The notes: generated from the letters alone by a model not told the origin. A stretch of DNA of 64,000 nucleotides from Bacteroidaceae bacterium (GCA_024683455.1 JAIKYE010000036.1:1-64000), one strand, 5' to 3'. Positions 28,015-36,733 are shown, counted from the first letter of the stretch. Made by a program: numbers and translations.

Positions 28015-28022
28015 TAGATTTG
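28015..28022 (+). promoter_or_regulatory. Possible -7 box for the membrane protein gene
   Basis: TAGATTTG fits TAnnTTTG. No TTTG is found 19-20 bp upstream. It would give a leader of about 60 nt to the gene at 28088. Confidence 0.35.
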
Positions 28023-28087
28023 TCTTGCTGTACAACTAAAATTTATCGACAATATTAATATTCTATCAAATTTTACAATATAAAATC

Positions 28088-28630
28088 ATGTTGAGTTTTG
28101 TTGAATTTTGGAACAGAATTTACTATTCTATCTATAGTATTTATGTCTTCGTTGATAGGAATATTTGTGGGAAAGCTATAGAATTTCTTATTTGCAGGCC
28201 ATTATATAAGTTGGACTTTACGAAGAAAAGGTTGAAGAAATACGGGATGGACACCTATGAAAAATGGGTTGATATGATTAACGATACAACGGGTAATCCA
28301 TCTTCCCCGTTTTGTCTGTATTTCTGCAGCTCAGCAATGGCCTTAGTAACATTAGGCCCTATATTGCTTTGCGCCAATATTCTGGTAATCTTCTGTGGAG
28401 AACCTATACATTCCATCATAGTTGGACATTATGGGGCGTTTTTTGCTATATTGTGCTTTATAGAATTTCTGTTTTTATATTTTATTCTATGGAAAAATGA
28501 TTGTTACCTTAGATATTTTGCAGAATTCCAGAAAGAAGGTCGCAAAAAACGAATCATATGGGGTCTTGGGGTCTTATTTTACAGTATATGTATTACAATT
28601 GCATGGTTCAGAACTTTATTATTGACATAG
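28088..28630 (+). CDS. Small multi-pass membrane protein of unknown function
   Basis: In 180 residues I see hydrophobic segments at about 76-98 (SSAMALVTLGPILLCANILV), 108-134 (GHYGAFFAILCFIEFLFLYF) and 157-178 (IIWGLGVLFYSICITIAW), and possibly an N-terminal amphipathic segment. No family is recognised. Base composition is AT-rich like the rest of the island. Its place beside a putative bacteriocin-like export system makes an immunity role possible, but this rests on position only. It ends 34 bp before the Stealth-type gene, with which it is probably co-transcribed. Confidence 0.7.
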   Translation: MLSFVEFWNRIYYSIYSIYVFVDRNICGKAIEFLICRPLYKLDFTKKRLKKYGMDTYEKWVDMINDTTGNPSSPFCLYFCSSAMALVTLGPILLCANILVIFCGEPIHSIIVGHYGAFFAILCFIEFLFLYFILWKNDCYLRYFAEFQKEGRKKRIIWGLGVLFYSICITIAWFRTLLLT

Positions 28631-28664
28631 TTGAATATTATGCCCGAATACGGCACTAAATGAT

Positions 28665-29591
28665 ATGGAGAAAGTAATTTTAAAATCTTCTACGCCTATA
28701 GATTACGTAATACCATTCGTAGATTGTAGCGATGAGAACTGGCTTGTGGAGTATAAGAAGCATGTTTCAGGGCCAAGCGGATGGAGCAACAACGCCACTC
28801 GCTTCCGCGACTGGGAGACACTCCGCTATCAACTGCGCAGCATAGAACGTTATATGCCATGGATAAGGAACATATATTTAGTGATGTCTATCTCTGAAAC
28901 ACAAATCCCCAAATGGCTTAACACAGAGCATGAACGTGTACACATTGTATGGGACTGGGAGATTGTGCCGCGTGAATATTTGCCTATCTTTAACTCTAAC
29001 GTCATAGACCTGTATATTCCATGCATAGAGGGATTGAGTGAACGATACCTATATGCCTGTGATGACTATATAGTTATGAGGGAACAGAAACCTGAGAATT
29101 TTTTTACGAAGGATGGGATTAGATTGCGAGTGGGGCTATGCTTATTCGGAAGCGATACCTATGCACAGACCATCTACAACTCTGACAAACTAATATGTCC
29201 CCAATATGTCATCGAAAGGAAAGATGGTTATTATCTTCTGCCCTACTGTAATCACGCCGTAGTACCGCACCTAAAGACTGAGAACCAGATTGCGCTAATA
29301 GAATATAAGACAGAGATAGAAACCTCTCTTTCCAGATTCAGGGAAGGCAAAAACCTGACATGGATTATCTATCCGCTATGCCTAATGAAGAAAGGATTAC
29401 TGCAAAAGGGTAATGTCGTTACAAACTACAATGCACTCATTGATGAAAACAGTATCCGAAATCTGAACTTCAAAGATTGTGATGTGATTGTCCTCAATGA
29501 TGAGTATCAAGATGATTTTGAAAAGGGAAAGGCGATGCTAATAAACCGCTTGGAAGAAGTTTTGCCGGGTAAATCAGAATTCGAGAAGTAA
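28665..29591 (+). CDS. Stealth-type sugar-phosphate transferase
   Basis: This 308-residue protein has the Stealth conserved regions: IDYVIPFVDCSDENWL (CR1-like, near the start), RFRDWETLRYQLRSIERYMP then PWIRNIYLVMS (CR2), and IPKWLNTEHERVHIV, EYLPIFNSNVIDLY and GLSERYLYACDDYIV. Stealth enzymes transfer a hexose-1-phosphate (for example GlcNAc-1-P) in capsule or teichoic-like polymers and in the eukaryotic lysosomal phosphotransferase. Later conserved regions are shorter than in full-length capsule enzymes. In this island it could modify the exported protein or a sugar on it; that is inference. Confidence 0.85.
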   Translation: MEKVILKSSTPIDYVIPFVDCSDENWLVEYKKHVSGPSGWSNNATRFRDWETLRYQLRSIERYMPWIRNIYLVMSISETQIPKWLNTEHERVHIVWDWEIVPREYLPIFNSNVIDLYIPCIEGLSERYLYACDDYIVMREQKPENFFTKDGIRLRVGLCLFGSDTYAQTIYNSDKLICPQYVIERKDGYYLLPYCNHAVVPHLKTENQIALIEYKTEIETSLSRFREGKNLTWIIYPLCLMKKGLLQKGNVVTNYNALIDENSIRNLNFKDCDVIVLNDEYQDDFEKGKAMLINRLEEVLPGKSEFEK

Positions 29592-29655
29592 TAATAGAAA
29601 TGACCATAGAAAATTACGACAATAGATTTGTTTCATTTTATTAATGTTAGTTGTT

Positions 29656-29726
29656 AAGCCTGCTACACCCTCTAATTAGTCTTTATTTAACAGGAACGAA
29701 GATGTCAAGAGGGGGGCAGGCTTTCT
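29656..29726 (+). terminator. Long hairpin terminator after the Stealth-type gene
   Basis: AAGCCTGC (29656-29663) pairs with GCAGGCTT (29716-29723), and inner CCCTCT pairs with AGAGGG (29708-29713). A long loop separates the arms and TTTCTTT follows. It marks the right end of the island's transcription unit. Confidence 0.6.
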
Positions 29727-29921
29727 TTGATGTTGCTTTCAATCAATTTCAGTGTAATTGCTTTTTAACAATAAAGAAGTAATATAAACATTAGGTTGTT
29801 TCATTATTATTGTCTATTCATACACTATTAAGTACCGAAAATGTATAATACATACACAAATCGGCAGTTAAAAGTGTAATCTTGACTTATACTGATATAG
29901 GTAAACTCATTTATTTACCTG

Positions 29922-29969
29922 AGCTTACTCGAACAATCGTTTGAGCTTACTCGATTGATTGAGTAAGCT
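29922..29969. repeat. 22-bp-period repeat with hairpin (AGCTTACTC)
   Basis: AGCTTACTC occurs at 29922 and again at 29944 (22 bp apart). The second copy pairs with GAGTAAGCT (29961-29969) over an 8-nt loop, and TTAGGGTTTTTGG follows. It could act as a weak terminator. Confidence 0.7.
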
Positions 29970-30026
29970 TAGGGTTTTTGGGGTGCAAAATTCAGTGAAC
30001 AACAGCACCATGTCACCTTTGGTTCG

Positions 30027-30135
30027 TTCAGATAGTCTCCATGAGTCATTCCAACTATCTCCACGAGTCATTGAGATAGTCTCTTACCCCCCATAGAGAA
30101 TATCTGAACGAGTCGTGGAGACTATCTGAATGAGT
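30027..30135. repeat. Dyad of 22-bp repeats (GAGTCATT / ATAGTCTC)
   Basis: TTCAGATAGTCTCCA (30027-30041) is the perfect inverted complement of TGGAGACTATCTGAA (30116-30130). Within each arm GAGTCATT or GAGTCGTT recurs every 22 bp. The whole could form one large cruciform or RNA hairpin. There is no gene in 29592-30144. Confidence 0.8.
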
Positions 30136-30144
30136 CGTTAAGTA

Positions 30145-31065
30145 CTACCCCATAAAGAAAAGGCTGACTCCAACCACGGAGATAACGGCTCCAATGATGG
30201 CACGCCAGGTGATTCTTTCATGGAAAATGAAATGAGCGGGCAGGAGAATAATAATAGGCGTCATAGCCATCAACGTGGAGGCTATGCCTGCAGCGGTGTA
30301 CTGGACAGCCATCAGTGAGAAGCCCACACCAACAAAAGGACCAAAGATGGTGGTTGCAATGGCAACCGAGAGACCTTTCCGATCATGGAGAGCCTGACTA
30401 AGAGGAGCCAAGCCTTTGCGGAAATAGAGCAATAAGGAGAAGCCTATAATACCAGCTATGCAACGATAGAAATTAGCACTGAAGGGTACCAACCACTCTG
30501 CCATACCGTCTGTGGAGACATAATGATCCATACCTATCTTGCTAAGCACAAGTCCTATTCCCTGACACAGAGCCGCTCCTGTGGCAAAAAGCACCCCTCG
30601 GAGTGGGAGGCTGAGCGAAACCCTATGATGCTCTCCCCTACCCAAGACAGATATGCCAATACCAAACAGTGTGACCAGCATGGCTACAATACTCATCCGT
30701 GTCATCTGCTGCCCCAGAGTTACCCATGCCGTCAATGCTGCGGAAAGAGGGGCAAGGGTCATAAACAACTGTCCAAAGCGTGAACCTATAATAATATAAC
30801 ACTGGAACAGGCAGAAGTCGCCAATGACATATCCTACAATTCCCGACAACAACATCCAACCGATAGCTTCTGCCGAGGCTCCGCCTGGCAGGACATTACC
30901 CGTAACAACACCAAACAAGACCAAAGAGAAAAGCAAGGTTAAGGACATACGCAACACATTAAGCGTAAGATTCCCTAAGCGTTTGCTACCAAACTCGCTC
31001 AACAATGCTGTTGCAGTCCATGAGAATGCTACACCAATAGAAATAAGTTCACCTAAATAGGACAT
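30145..31065 (-). CDS. DMT-superfamily (EamA) transporter
   Basis: This 306-residue inner-membrane protein has about ten transmembrane helices in two EamA repeats (about residues 5-135 and 150-305). Typical repeat ends are seen, such as TALTAWVTLGQQMT and ILLPAHFIFHERITWRAIIGA, with the conserved Glu-Arg before the last helix. Members export amino acids or metabolites, but the substrate cannot be told. It stands alone downstream of asnS and is separated from it by a strong hairpin. Confidence 0.9.
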   Translation of the reverse strand: MSYLGELISIGVAFSWTATALLSEFGSKRLGNLTLNVLRMSLTLLFSLVLFGVVTGNVLPGGASAEAIGWMLLSGIVGYVIGDFCLFQCYIIIGSRFGQLFMTLAPLSAALTAWVTLGQQMTRMSIVAMLVTLFGIGISVLGRGEHHRVSLSLPLRGVLFATGAALCQGIGLVLSKIGMDHYVSTDGMAEWLVPFSANFYRCIAGIIGFSLLLYFRKGLAPLSQALHDRKGLSVAIATTIFGPFVGVGFSLMAVQYTAAGIASTLMAMTPIIILLPAHFIFHERITWRAIIGAVISVVGVSLFFMG

Positions 31066-31122
31066 GGGGAAATGAAAGAAAAATGGCTTTATTCTTTTGT
31101 TAATATGGATTGGTTAAAGCAA

Positions 31123-31149
31123 AATAAGAGAGGCGGCGCCTCTCTTATT
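31123..31149 (-). terminator. Terminator of asnS
   Basis: A perfect 13-bp palindrome (AATAAGAGAGGCG / CGCCTCTCTTATT, 1-base centre) lies just beyond the asnS stop. On the minus strand it is followed by TTGCTTT. Confidence 0.8.
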
Positions 31150-31159
31150 TGCATTTATA

Positions 31160-32629
31160 TTAGAACTCTGCGTTCTTGGGAGTACGTGGGAATGGAATAA
31201 CGTCACGGATGTTCTGCATGCCGGTAACGAAGAGTATCAAACGCTCGAAACCAAGGCCAAAGCCTGCATGAGGACAACTTCCGTACTTACGTGTATCAAG
31301 ATACCACCACAAGTGGGTCATATCCATCTGACGACGCTCTATCTCTCCCATCAGCTTGTCATAACTTGCCTCACGAACAGAACCGCCGATAATCTCACCT
31401 ATAGAGGGGAAGAGTACATCGGTGCCCTGCATGGTAGGACCGGGTGCTACACAACCCTTGTAACCAACAGAACCGCCATTCTCCGTTGCGGGATTCTGCT
31501 TCATATAGAATGACTTGATGGCTGTGGGATAGTCGGTCATGATGACAGGCTTCTTAAAGTGCTCCTCTACCAAGTAGCGCTCATGCTCGCTGGCCAGGTC
31601 ATCGCCCCAGTTGCAGGGGAACTCAAACTTCTTGCCATTCTTGATGGCTTCCTGCAAGATATTGATACCCTCGGTATAAGGCAGACGAACGAAATCTTCC
31701 TTCAGGACACCCTCAAGACGGGGAATCAAATCCTGATTGGGGGTGATGAATTTATTGTTGTTGATGAACTCCAAATCGTCCTTGCACTTCTCGAGTGCCC
31801 AACGAACACAATACTTGATGAAGTCTTCCTCCAGATCCATCAGTTCTTCCTGATCAAGGAAGGCAACTTCAGGCTCTACCATCCAGAACTCTGCCAAGTG
31901 GCGAGGTGTATTGCTGTTCTCTGCACGGAATGTAGGACCGAAGGTATAGATAGCACCCAGAGCTGTGGCACCCAACTCGCCCTCCAGCTGACCGCTTACG
32001 GTAAGGGAGGTCTGTTCGCCAAAGAAGTCGTCATCATAGATGATTTTACCCTGTTCGTCCTTCTTCAGGTCATACAGGTTCTTGGTAGTAACCTGGAACA
32101 TATTTCCAGCTCCCTCACAGTCTGAAGCTGTAATAAGGGGGGTATGGAAATAGAAGTATCCGTGCTCGTGGAAATAAGTATGGATAGCCATTGCCATATT
32201 GTGGCGAATGCGCAGGATAGCACCAAAGAGGTTTGTGCGGGGACGCAGATGAGCTACGGTGCGGAGGTATTCCATGGAAGCACCTTTCTTCTGCAAAGGA
32301 TAGGTATTATCGCAATCGCCCAGAATCTCTATGGCTGTAGCCTGAATCTCGCTGGCCTGACCGGCTGCGGGACTTTCCACTAACTTACCCTCAACACTGA
32401 TGCATGCGCCTGTGGTGATGCGCTTTATAGTCTCCTCGGGGAAATTAGCCTCATCGCCCACGATCTGCACACTCTTGACAGTGCTTCCGTCGTTCAGAGC
32501 AACAAAGAAGATACCCTTAGAGCCACGCTTACTGCGCACCCAACCTTTAACACAGATTGAGGCCCCCTCCTCGCTCCCCCTTTGGGGGAGTGCCATGTTG
32601 AGGACATCTATTATTTTTGTTCTTTTCAT
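31160..32629 (-). CDS. asnS: Asparaginyl-tRNA synthetase
   Basis: This 489-residue class IIb synthetase charges tRNA-Asn in the cytoplasm. The OB-fold anticodon-binding domain ([17 protein letters not shown]) is followed by the class II core. The core has motif 2 ([20 protein letters not shown] residues seen in the middle) and motif 3 ([17 protein letters not shown]) near the C-terminus. The N-terminal stretch [18 protein letters not shown] contains about 11 extra residues encoded by a C-rich palindromic element (32559-32594), between helix and OB-fold where insertion is tolerated. The frame is intact, so the enzyme is presumably functional. Confidence 0.96.
   Translation of the reverse strand: MKRTKIIDVLNMALPQRGSEEGASICVKGWVRSKRGSKGIFFVALNDGSTVKSVQIVGDEANFPEETIKRITTGACISVEGKLVESPAAGQASEIQATAIEILGDCDNTYPLQKKGASMEYLRTVAHLRPRTNLFGAILRIRHNMAMAIHTYFHEHGYFYFHTPLITASDCEGAGNMFQVTTKNLYDLKKDEQGKIIYDDDFFGEQTSLTVSGQLEGELGATALGAIYTFGPTFRAENSNTPRHLAEFWMVEPEVAFLDQEELMDLEEDFIKYCVRWALEKCKDDLEFINNNKFITPNQDLIPRLEGVLKEDFVRLPYTEGINILQEAIKNGKKFEFPCNWGDDLASEHERYLVEEHFKKPVIMTDYPTAIKSFYMKQNPATENGGSVGYKGCVAPGPTMQGTDVLFPSIGEIIGGSVREASYDKLMGEIERRQMDMTHLWWYLDTRKYGSCPHAGFGLGFERLILFVTGMQNIRDVIPFPRTPKNAEF
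32559..32594 (+). repeat. C-rich palindromic element, family A, inside asnS
   Basis: GAGGCCCCCTCC...CTCCCCC-TTT-GGGGGAGTG is nearly the inverted copy of 32663-32694, which lies 70 bp away outside the gene. Together they flank the first asnS codons. Confidence 0.8.
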
Positions 32630-32662
32630 CTAGTTTCCTGTTTATTCTTTGTTCGATAATTC

Positions 32663-32694
32663 CACTTCCCCAAGGGGGAGGCGGAGGGGGCTTA
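32663..32694 (-). repeat. C-rich palindromic element, family A, inverted copy
   Basis: On the minus strand it reads AAGCCCCCTCCGCCTCCCCC-TT-GGGG-AAGTGG in two parts. It lies between the rluB stop and the asnS start and overlaps the end of rluB by a few bases. Confidence 0.75.
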
Positions 32695-33942
32695 TTCAAA
32701 CGCTCCCATACGCAGCATGTTCACTTCCTGCTCTGTGAGGTAACGCCAGTCACCACGACGAACATTCTTCTTGGTAAGACCGGCAAAGAATACGCGGTCC
32801 AACTTGATAACCTTATAACCAAGGCTCTCGAAGATACGACGAACAATACGGTTACGTCCACTGTGAATCTCGATACCTACCTGCTTGCGGTCGGTCTCGC
32901 TGGCATATTCAATAGCGTCTGCGTGGATCTCACCATCCTCCAACTGAATACCGTCTGCAATCATACGCATATCGGCAGCTGTGACATTCTTATTGAGATA
33001 TACGTGGTAAATCTTCTTCTTCATGTACTGAGGATGTGTCAGCTTGCTTGCCAATTCACCATCGTTGGTAAGCAGAAGCACACCTGTAGTGTTGCGGTCG
33101 AGACGACCTACAGGATAGATACGCTCGCGACAAGCACCCTTTACCAAGTCCATAACAGTCTTGCGGTTCTGTGGGTCATCACTGGTGGTAACATAATCCT
33201 TGGGCTTGTTGAGAAGGATATAAACCTTCTTCTCTATACTAACCAACTGATCGTGGAACAACACAGAATCAGAACGCTTAATCTTAGTACCCAATTCGGT
33301 TACAACCTGACCGTTTACCTTTACTACACCTGCCTCGATGAAGCTATCTGCCTCACGACGACTGCATACACCGGCATTAGCCAGGAACTTGTTCAGACGG
33401 ATTGGTTCATCGGGATCTACATGAGTCTCCTTGTACTCAATCTGCTTCTTCATGCTATACTTAGCATTGGGGTTGTAACCTGCTGTACGAGGACGACGGT
33501 TGAAACCACCACCCTGCTGACGGGGCTGATAGCCACCACGGTTATAACCACCTGTACGGGGGCGCTGCTGATAACCGCCTTCACCACCTGCATTGTAACG
33601 GGGACGGGGCTGATAGCCACCCTCGCCACCTGCATTATAGCGGGGACGGGGCTGATAACCACCCTCGCGAGGCTGACGGGGCTGATAACCGCCTTCGGCA
33701 TTGTAGCGGGGACGGGGCTGATAACCACCCTCACGTGACTGATAGGGACGACTGGTCTGTCCCTCAGAGTTACTACTAAACGCAGGACGGCTTATACGCG
33801 GACGCATAACACGACCCTGACTGCTATATCTAGGGGTACGATTGTTTTCACTTCCATACTGCTGAGGGCGGTAGCCATCGCGGCCTTCACTCTCATTTCT
33901 CTCAGAGAATTTTTCTCTCCAGCTTTCGTCTTCTGTAATCAT
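32692..33942 (-). CDS. rluB: RluB-type 23S rRNA pseudouridine synthase with long disordered N-terminus
   Basis: This 416-residue protein modifies uridine in 23S rRNA. The enzyme part begins at residue 181 with an S4 RNA-binding domain (IRLNKFLANAGVCSRREAD). The RsuA/RluB catalytic domain has Asp in YPVGRLDRNTTGVLLLT and a C-terminal GRNRIVRRIFESLGY. The first 180 residues are an Arg/Gly/Tyr/Gln-rich disordered extension with four to five GGYQPRPRYNA-type repeats. Such extensions are common in Bacteroidota RluB, but this one is long. It may bind rRNA or drive ribosomal association. It lies 32 bp downstream of purB on the same strand. Confidence 0.93.
   Translation of the reverse strand: MITEDESWREKFSERNESEGRDGYRPQQYGSENNRTPRYSSQGRVMRPRISRPAFSSNSEGQTSRPYQSREGGYQPRPRYNAEGGYQPRQPREGGYQPRPRYNAGGEGGYQPRPRYNAGGEGGYQQRPRTGGYNRGGYQPRQQGGGFNRRPRTAGYNPNAKYSMKKQIEYKETHVDPDEPIRLNKFLANAGVCSRREADSFIEAGVVKVNGQVVTELGTKIKRSDSVLFHDQLVSIEKKVYILLNKPKDYVTTSDDPQNRKTVMDLVKGACRERIYPVGRLDRNTTGVLLLTNDGELASKLTHPQYMKKKIYHVYLNKNVTAADMRMIADGIQLEDGEIHADAIEYASETDRKQVGIEIHSGRNRIVRRIFESLGYKVIKLDRVFFAGLTKKNVRRGDWRYLTEQEVNMLRMGAFE
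33562..33732 (-). repeat. Coding tandem repeats in the RluB N-terminus
   Basis: Imperfect 33-39 bp units encode EGGYQPRPRYNA(GG). The nucleotide identity between units is high, so copy number may vary between strains. Confidence 0.85.
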
Positions 33943-33974
33943 AAATCTTTTTCTTTTTAAAAGTGTTTTTTTAA

Positions 33975-35321
33975 CTAAATACCTATATATGTATGAGGAG
34001 TTATTGCGCGCAGCTCTTCCTTCACAGATTCACTGACATTAAGCTCCTCAATAAAGTTCTTGATTGTAGCCTCATCAATACCCTTTCCTGTACGGGTAAG
34101 AGCCTTAAGTGCTTCATAAGGATGAGGATATGCCTCGCGGCGAAGGATGGTCTGAATAGCCTCGGCACAAACAGCCCAACAGTTATCCAGATCACGATTG
34201 ATTGCCTCTTGGTTCAATACCAACTTACGCAGTCCCTTCAGGGTACTATTGATACTGATAAGCATGTGTCCCATGGGAACACCGATGTTACGTAAAACAG
34301 TACTATCGGTAAGGTCGCGCTGCAAACGGCTTACAGGCAACTTCTGGCTCAGGTGCAACAAGATGGCATTGGCAATACCCAAATTACCTTCTGAGTTCTC
34401 GAAATCGATAGGATTCACCTTGTGAGGCATGGCACTGGACCCAACCTCACCGGCCTTTATCTTCTGACGGAAGTACTCCATAGAGACGTACTGCCAGAAG
34501 TCACGGTCGAGGTCAATAATAATAGTATTGATACGCTTCATTGCGTCGAAGATGGCACCCAAACAGTCGTAATTACTGATCTGAGTGGTATATTCTTCAC
34601 GCTCCAAGCCAAGTTTCTCGGAAACAAACTTTGCACCGAACTGACGCCAGTCATACTGAGGGTATGCTACATGGTGAGCATTAAAGTTACCTGTAGCACC
34701 ACCGAACTTAGCTGTTACCGGACACTGACGCAACATCTCCAACTGGCGCTGCAAGCGATATACAAACACCATCACCTCCTTACCCAGACGGGTAGGACTG
34801 GCTGGCTGTCCGTGCGTCTTAGCCAGCATAGGAACATCTTTCCACTCCTCGGCATAAGCAGCCAACTGGTCTATCAGTTCCTGAATGAGAGGATAGTAAA
34901 CCTGCTCCAGCGATTCCTTTACGCTCAAAGGCACACTGGTGTTGTTGATATCCTGTGAAGTAAGTCCAAAGTGGATAAACTCCTTGTATGGCTCCAAACC
35001 ACCAATAGCATCAAACTGCTCTTTTATGAAATACTCTACAGCTTTAACGTCGTGGTTGGTAACCTTCTCTATGTCCTTTACACGCTGTGCATCTTTTTCA
35101 GAAAAGTCCATATAGATTTTTCTCAGCACCACAAACAGGTTCTGAGGAAATGAAGCCAACTGAGGCAATGGCAACTCACAAAGTGTAATGAAATACTCTA
35201 TTTCAACTCTTACGCGATAGCGGATAAGAGCAAACTCTGAAAAATAACCAGCTAAGGTTTCTGTTTTTCCACGATAGCGACCATCTACGGGGGATATGGC
35301 CGTCAACAAATCTAATTCCAT
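33975..35321 (-). CDS. purB: Adenylosuccinate lyase
   Basis: This 448-residue lyase of the fumarase/aspartase superfamily releases fumarate from SAICAR and from adenylosuccinate in purine synthesis. The signature GEVGSSAMPHKVNPIDFENS lies near residue 285, with KTHGQPASPTRLGKE and TSQDINNTS upstream, the three regions that build the active site. The start MELDLLTAISPVDGRYRG at 35321 fits the family. A further upstream ATG at 35366 would run into the tRNA 3' end and is rejected. It lies just downstream of two tRNA-Val genes. Confidence 0.97.
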   Translation of the reverse strand: MELDLLTAISPVDGRYRGKTETLAGYFSEFALIRYRVRVEIEYFITLCELPLPQLASFPQNLFVVLRKIYMDFSEKDAQRVKDIEKVTNHDVKAVEYFIKEQFDAIGGLEPYKEFIHFGLTSQDINNTSVPLSVKESLEQVYYPLIQELIDQLAAYAEEWKDVPMLAKTHGQPASPTRLGKEVMVFVYRLQRQLEMLRQCPVTAKFGGATGNFNAHHVAYPQYDWRQFGAKFVSEKLGLEREEYTTQISNYDCLGAIFDAMKRINTIIIDLDRDFWQYVSMEYFRQKIKAGEVGSSAMPHKVNPIDFENSEGNLGIANAILLHLSQKLPVSRLQRDLTDSTVLRNIGVPMGHMLISINSTLKGLRKLVLNQEAINRDLDNCWAVCAEAIQTILRREAYPHPYEALKALTRTGKGIDEATIKNFIEELNVSESVKEELRAITPHTYIGI

Positions 35322-35369
35322 AGCGTTACAACTAATACGTGCGTCAAAATATACTCTCTTGTGCAAAAG

Positions 35370-35447
35370 TGGTGGGCGTTGACGGATTCGAACCGCCGAC
35401 CCTCTGCTTGTAAGGCAGATGCTCTGAACCAGCTGAGCTAAACGCCC
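35370..35447 (-). tRNA. tRNA-Val (TAC), CCA encoded
   Basis: The cloverleaf is complete: acceptor GGGCGTT/AACGCCC, D-arm GCTCAGCTGGTTCAGAGC, anticodon arm TCTGC-CTTACAA-GCAGA with anticodon TAC, and T-arm with TTCGAAT. The gene body (35373-35447) is followed by an encoded CCA at 35370-35372. Confidence 0.97.
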
Positions 35448-35477
35448 ATTCTAAAGGAGGCTTGCGGGAAATGTTTG

Positions 35478-35552
35478 TGGGCGTTGACGGATTCGAACCG
35501 CCGACCCTCTGCTTGTAAGGCAGATGCTCTGAACCAGCTGAGCTAAACGCCC
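35478..35552 (-). tRNA. tRNA-Val (TAC), identical copy, CCA not encoded
   Basis: This sequence is identical to the tRNA-Val at 35373-35447 over all 75 bases. The copies are 30 bp apart and in the same orientation. The 3' flank reads ACAA, so CCA must be added after transcription. Confidence 0.97.
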
Positions 35553-35583
35553 GCTCACAATACCCCCTTCAAGAAATGCGGAG

Positions 35584-35614
35584 CAAAGGTATTACTTTTC
35601 TGCGGACTTACAAA
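35584..35614 (-). promoter_or_regulatory. Consensus promoter for the tRNA-Val pair
   Basis: On the minus strand TTTG (35611-35614), 19 bp, then TACCTTTG (35584-35591) match the Bacteroidales consensus exactly. Transcription would start about 25 bp before the first tRNA. Confidence 0.85.
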
Positions 35615-35632
35615 ATATTTCCTTAAATAATT

Positions 35633-36733
35633 TTATTTAGATGCGAATCGACGCGACTGCTCTTCAATCAGTGCTTGATCCTGGAAGTAGTTAATCTTCA
35701 TCGCGCGACGGACTTCGTCCATTGTCTGACATGCCGTCTCGCGGGCAACCTCACATCCTTTCCTGAGAATTTCATACACTTGTGGGATATCCTTCTCGAA
35801 CTCAGCACGACGCTGACGGATAGGTTCCAAGGTCTCCTGCAGGACACTCATCAAAAGCTTCTTACACTTCATATCACCCAAACCGCCACGTGTATAATGA
35901 TCCTTCATCTCCTGAAGGGTCTGGTAATCTGTGGTCATAGCAGCCACCATCTCATCTGTTGCGAAGGCATCCAGATATGTAAAGACGGTATTGCCCTCAA
36001 GATGACCGGGATCACTAACCTGAAGATGGGTGGGGTCTGTGTACATGCCCTTTACCTTCTTATTAACCTCATCGGCAGAATCGGAAAGATAAATACAGTT
36101 ACCAAGACTCTTGCTCATCTTAGCCTTACCATCGGTACCGGGAAGACGAAGACAGGCTGCATTCTCTGGCAACAGGATATTGGGTTCAACCAACGTATCT
36201 CCATAAATATTGTTGAATTTGCGAACAATCTCGCGGCACTGCTCCAACATAGGCTCCTGATCCTCACCGGCAGGTACAGTTGTAGCTTTGAACATGGTGA
36301 TATCTGCAGCCTGAGAGATAGGATAAGTAAAGAAACCGACAGGAATACTCTCGCCACTGAAACCACGCATCTGCACCTCGGTCTTAACTGTCGGGTTGCG
36401 CTGCAGACGGCTTACGCTGACCATATCCATAAAGTAGAAAGACAACTCACAGAGTTCGGGAATCTGACTCTGAATAAACAAGGTACTCTTTGCGGGATCC
36501 AGACCAGCGGCCAGATAATCAAGAGCAACCTCTATAACATTCTGACGTACTTTCTCAGGATTCTCTATATTGTCGGTCAATGCCTGCGCATCTGCCTCGA
36601 AGATGAATATCTTATCGTACAGACCAGAATTCTGCAGTTCCACTCTACGACGGAGTGAGCCTACATAATGGCCGATGTGAAGTTTTCCGGTTGGGCGGTC
36701 GCCCGTAAGAATAATCTTTTCTTTTGGTTCCAT
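35633..36733 (-). CDS. trpS: Tryptophanyl-tRNA synthetase
   Basis: This 366-residue class Ic synthetase charges tRNA-Trp. The HIGH motif is in [16 protein letters not shown] (HIGH at 19-22) and the KMSKS loop in [16 protein letters not shown]. The length is near the family norm of 330-370. It lies 37 bp downstream of mutL on the same strand and upstream of the tRNA pair, which has its own promoter. Confidence 0.97.
   Translation of the reverse strand: MEPKEKIILTGDRPTGKLHIGHYVGSLRRRVELQNSGLYDKIFIFEADAQALTDNIENPEKVRQNVIEVALDYLAAGLDPAKSTLFIQSQIPELCELSFYFMDMVSVSRLQRNPTVKTEVQMRGFSGESIPVGFFTYPISQAADITMFKATTVPAGEDQEPMLEQCREIVRKFNNIYGDTLVEPNILLPENAACLRLPGTDGKAKMSKSLGNCIYLSDSADEVNKKVKGMYTDPTHLQVSDPGHLEGNTVFTYLDAFATDEMVAAMTTDYQTLQEMKDHYTRGGLGDMKCKKLLMSVLQETLEPIRQRRAEFEKDIPQVYEILRKGCEVARETACQTMDEVRRAMKINYFQDQALIEEQSRRFASK

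Noticed and set aside
29922-30135. CRISPR array
   Set aside because: The repeats are only 8-15 bp conserved, have a 22-bp step and occur in both orientations. There are no unique spacers of constant length and no cas genes.
32617-33738. Plus-strand 373-codon open frame
   Set aside because: It runs antisense to rluB and results from that gene's base composition; its translation is Thr/Leu-rich low-complexity sequence with no family features.
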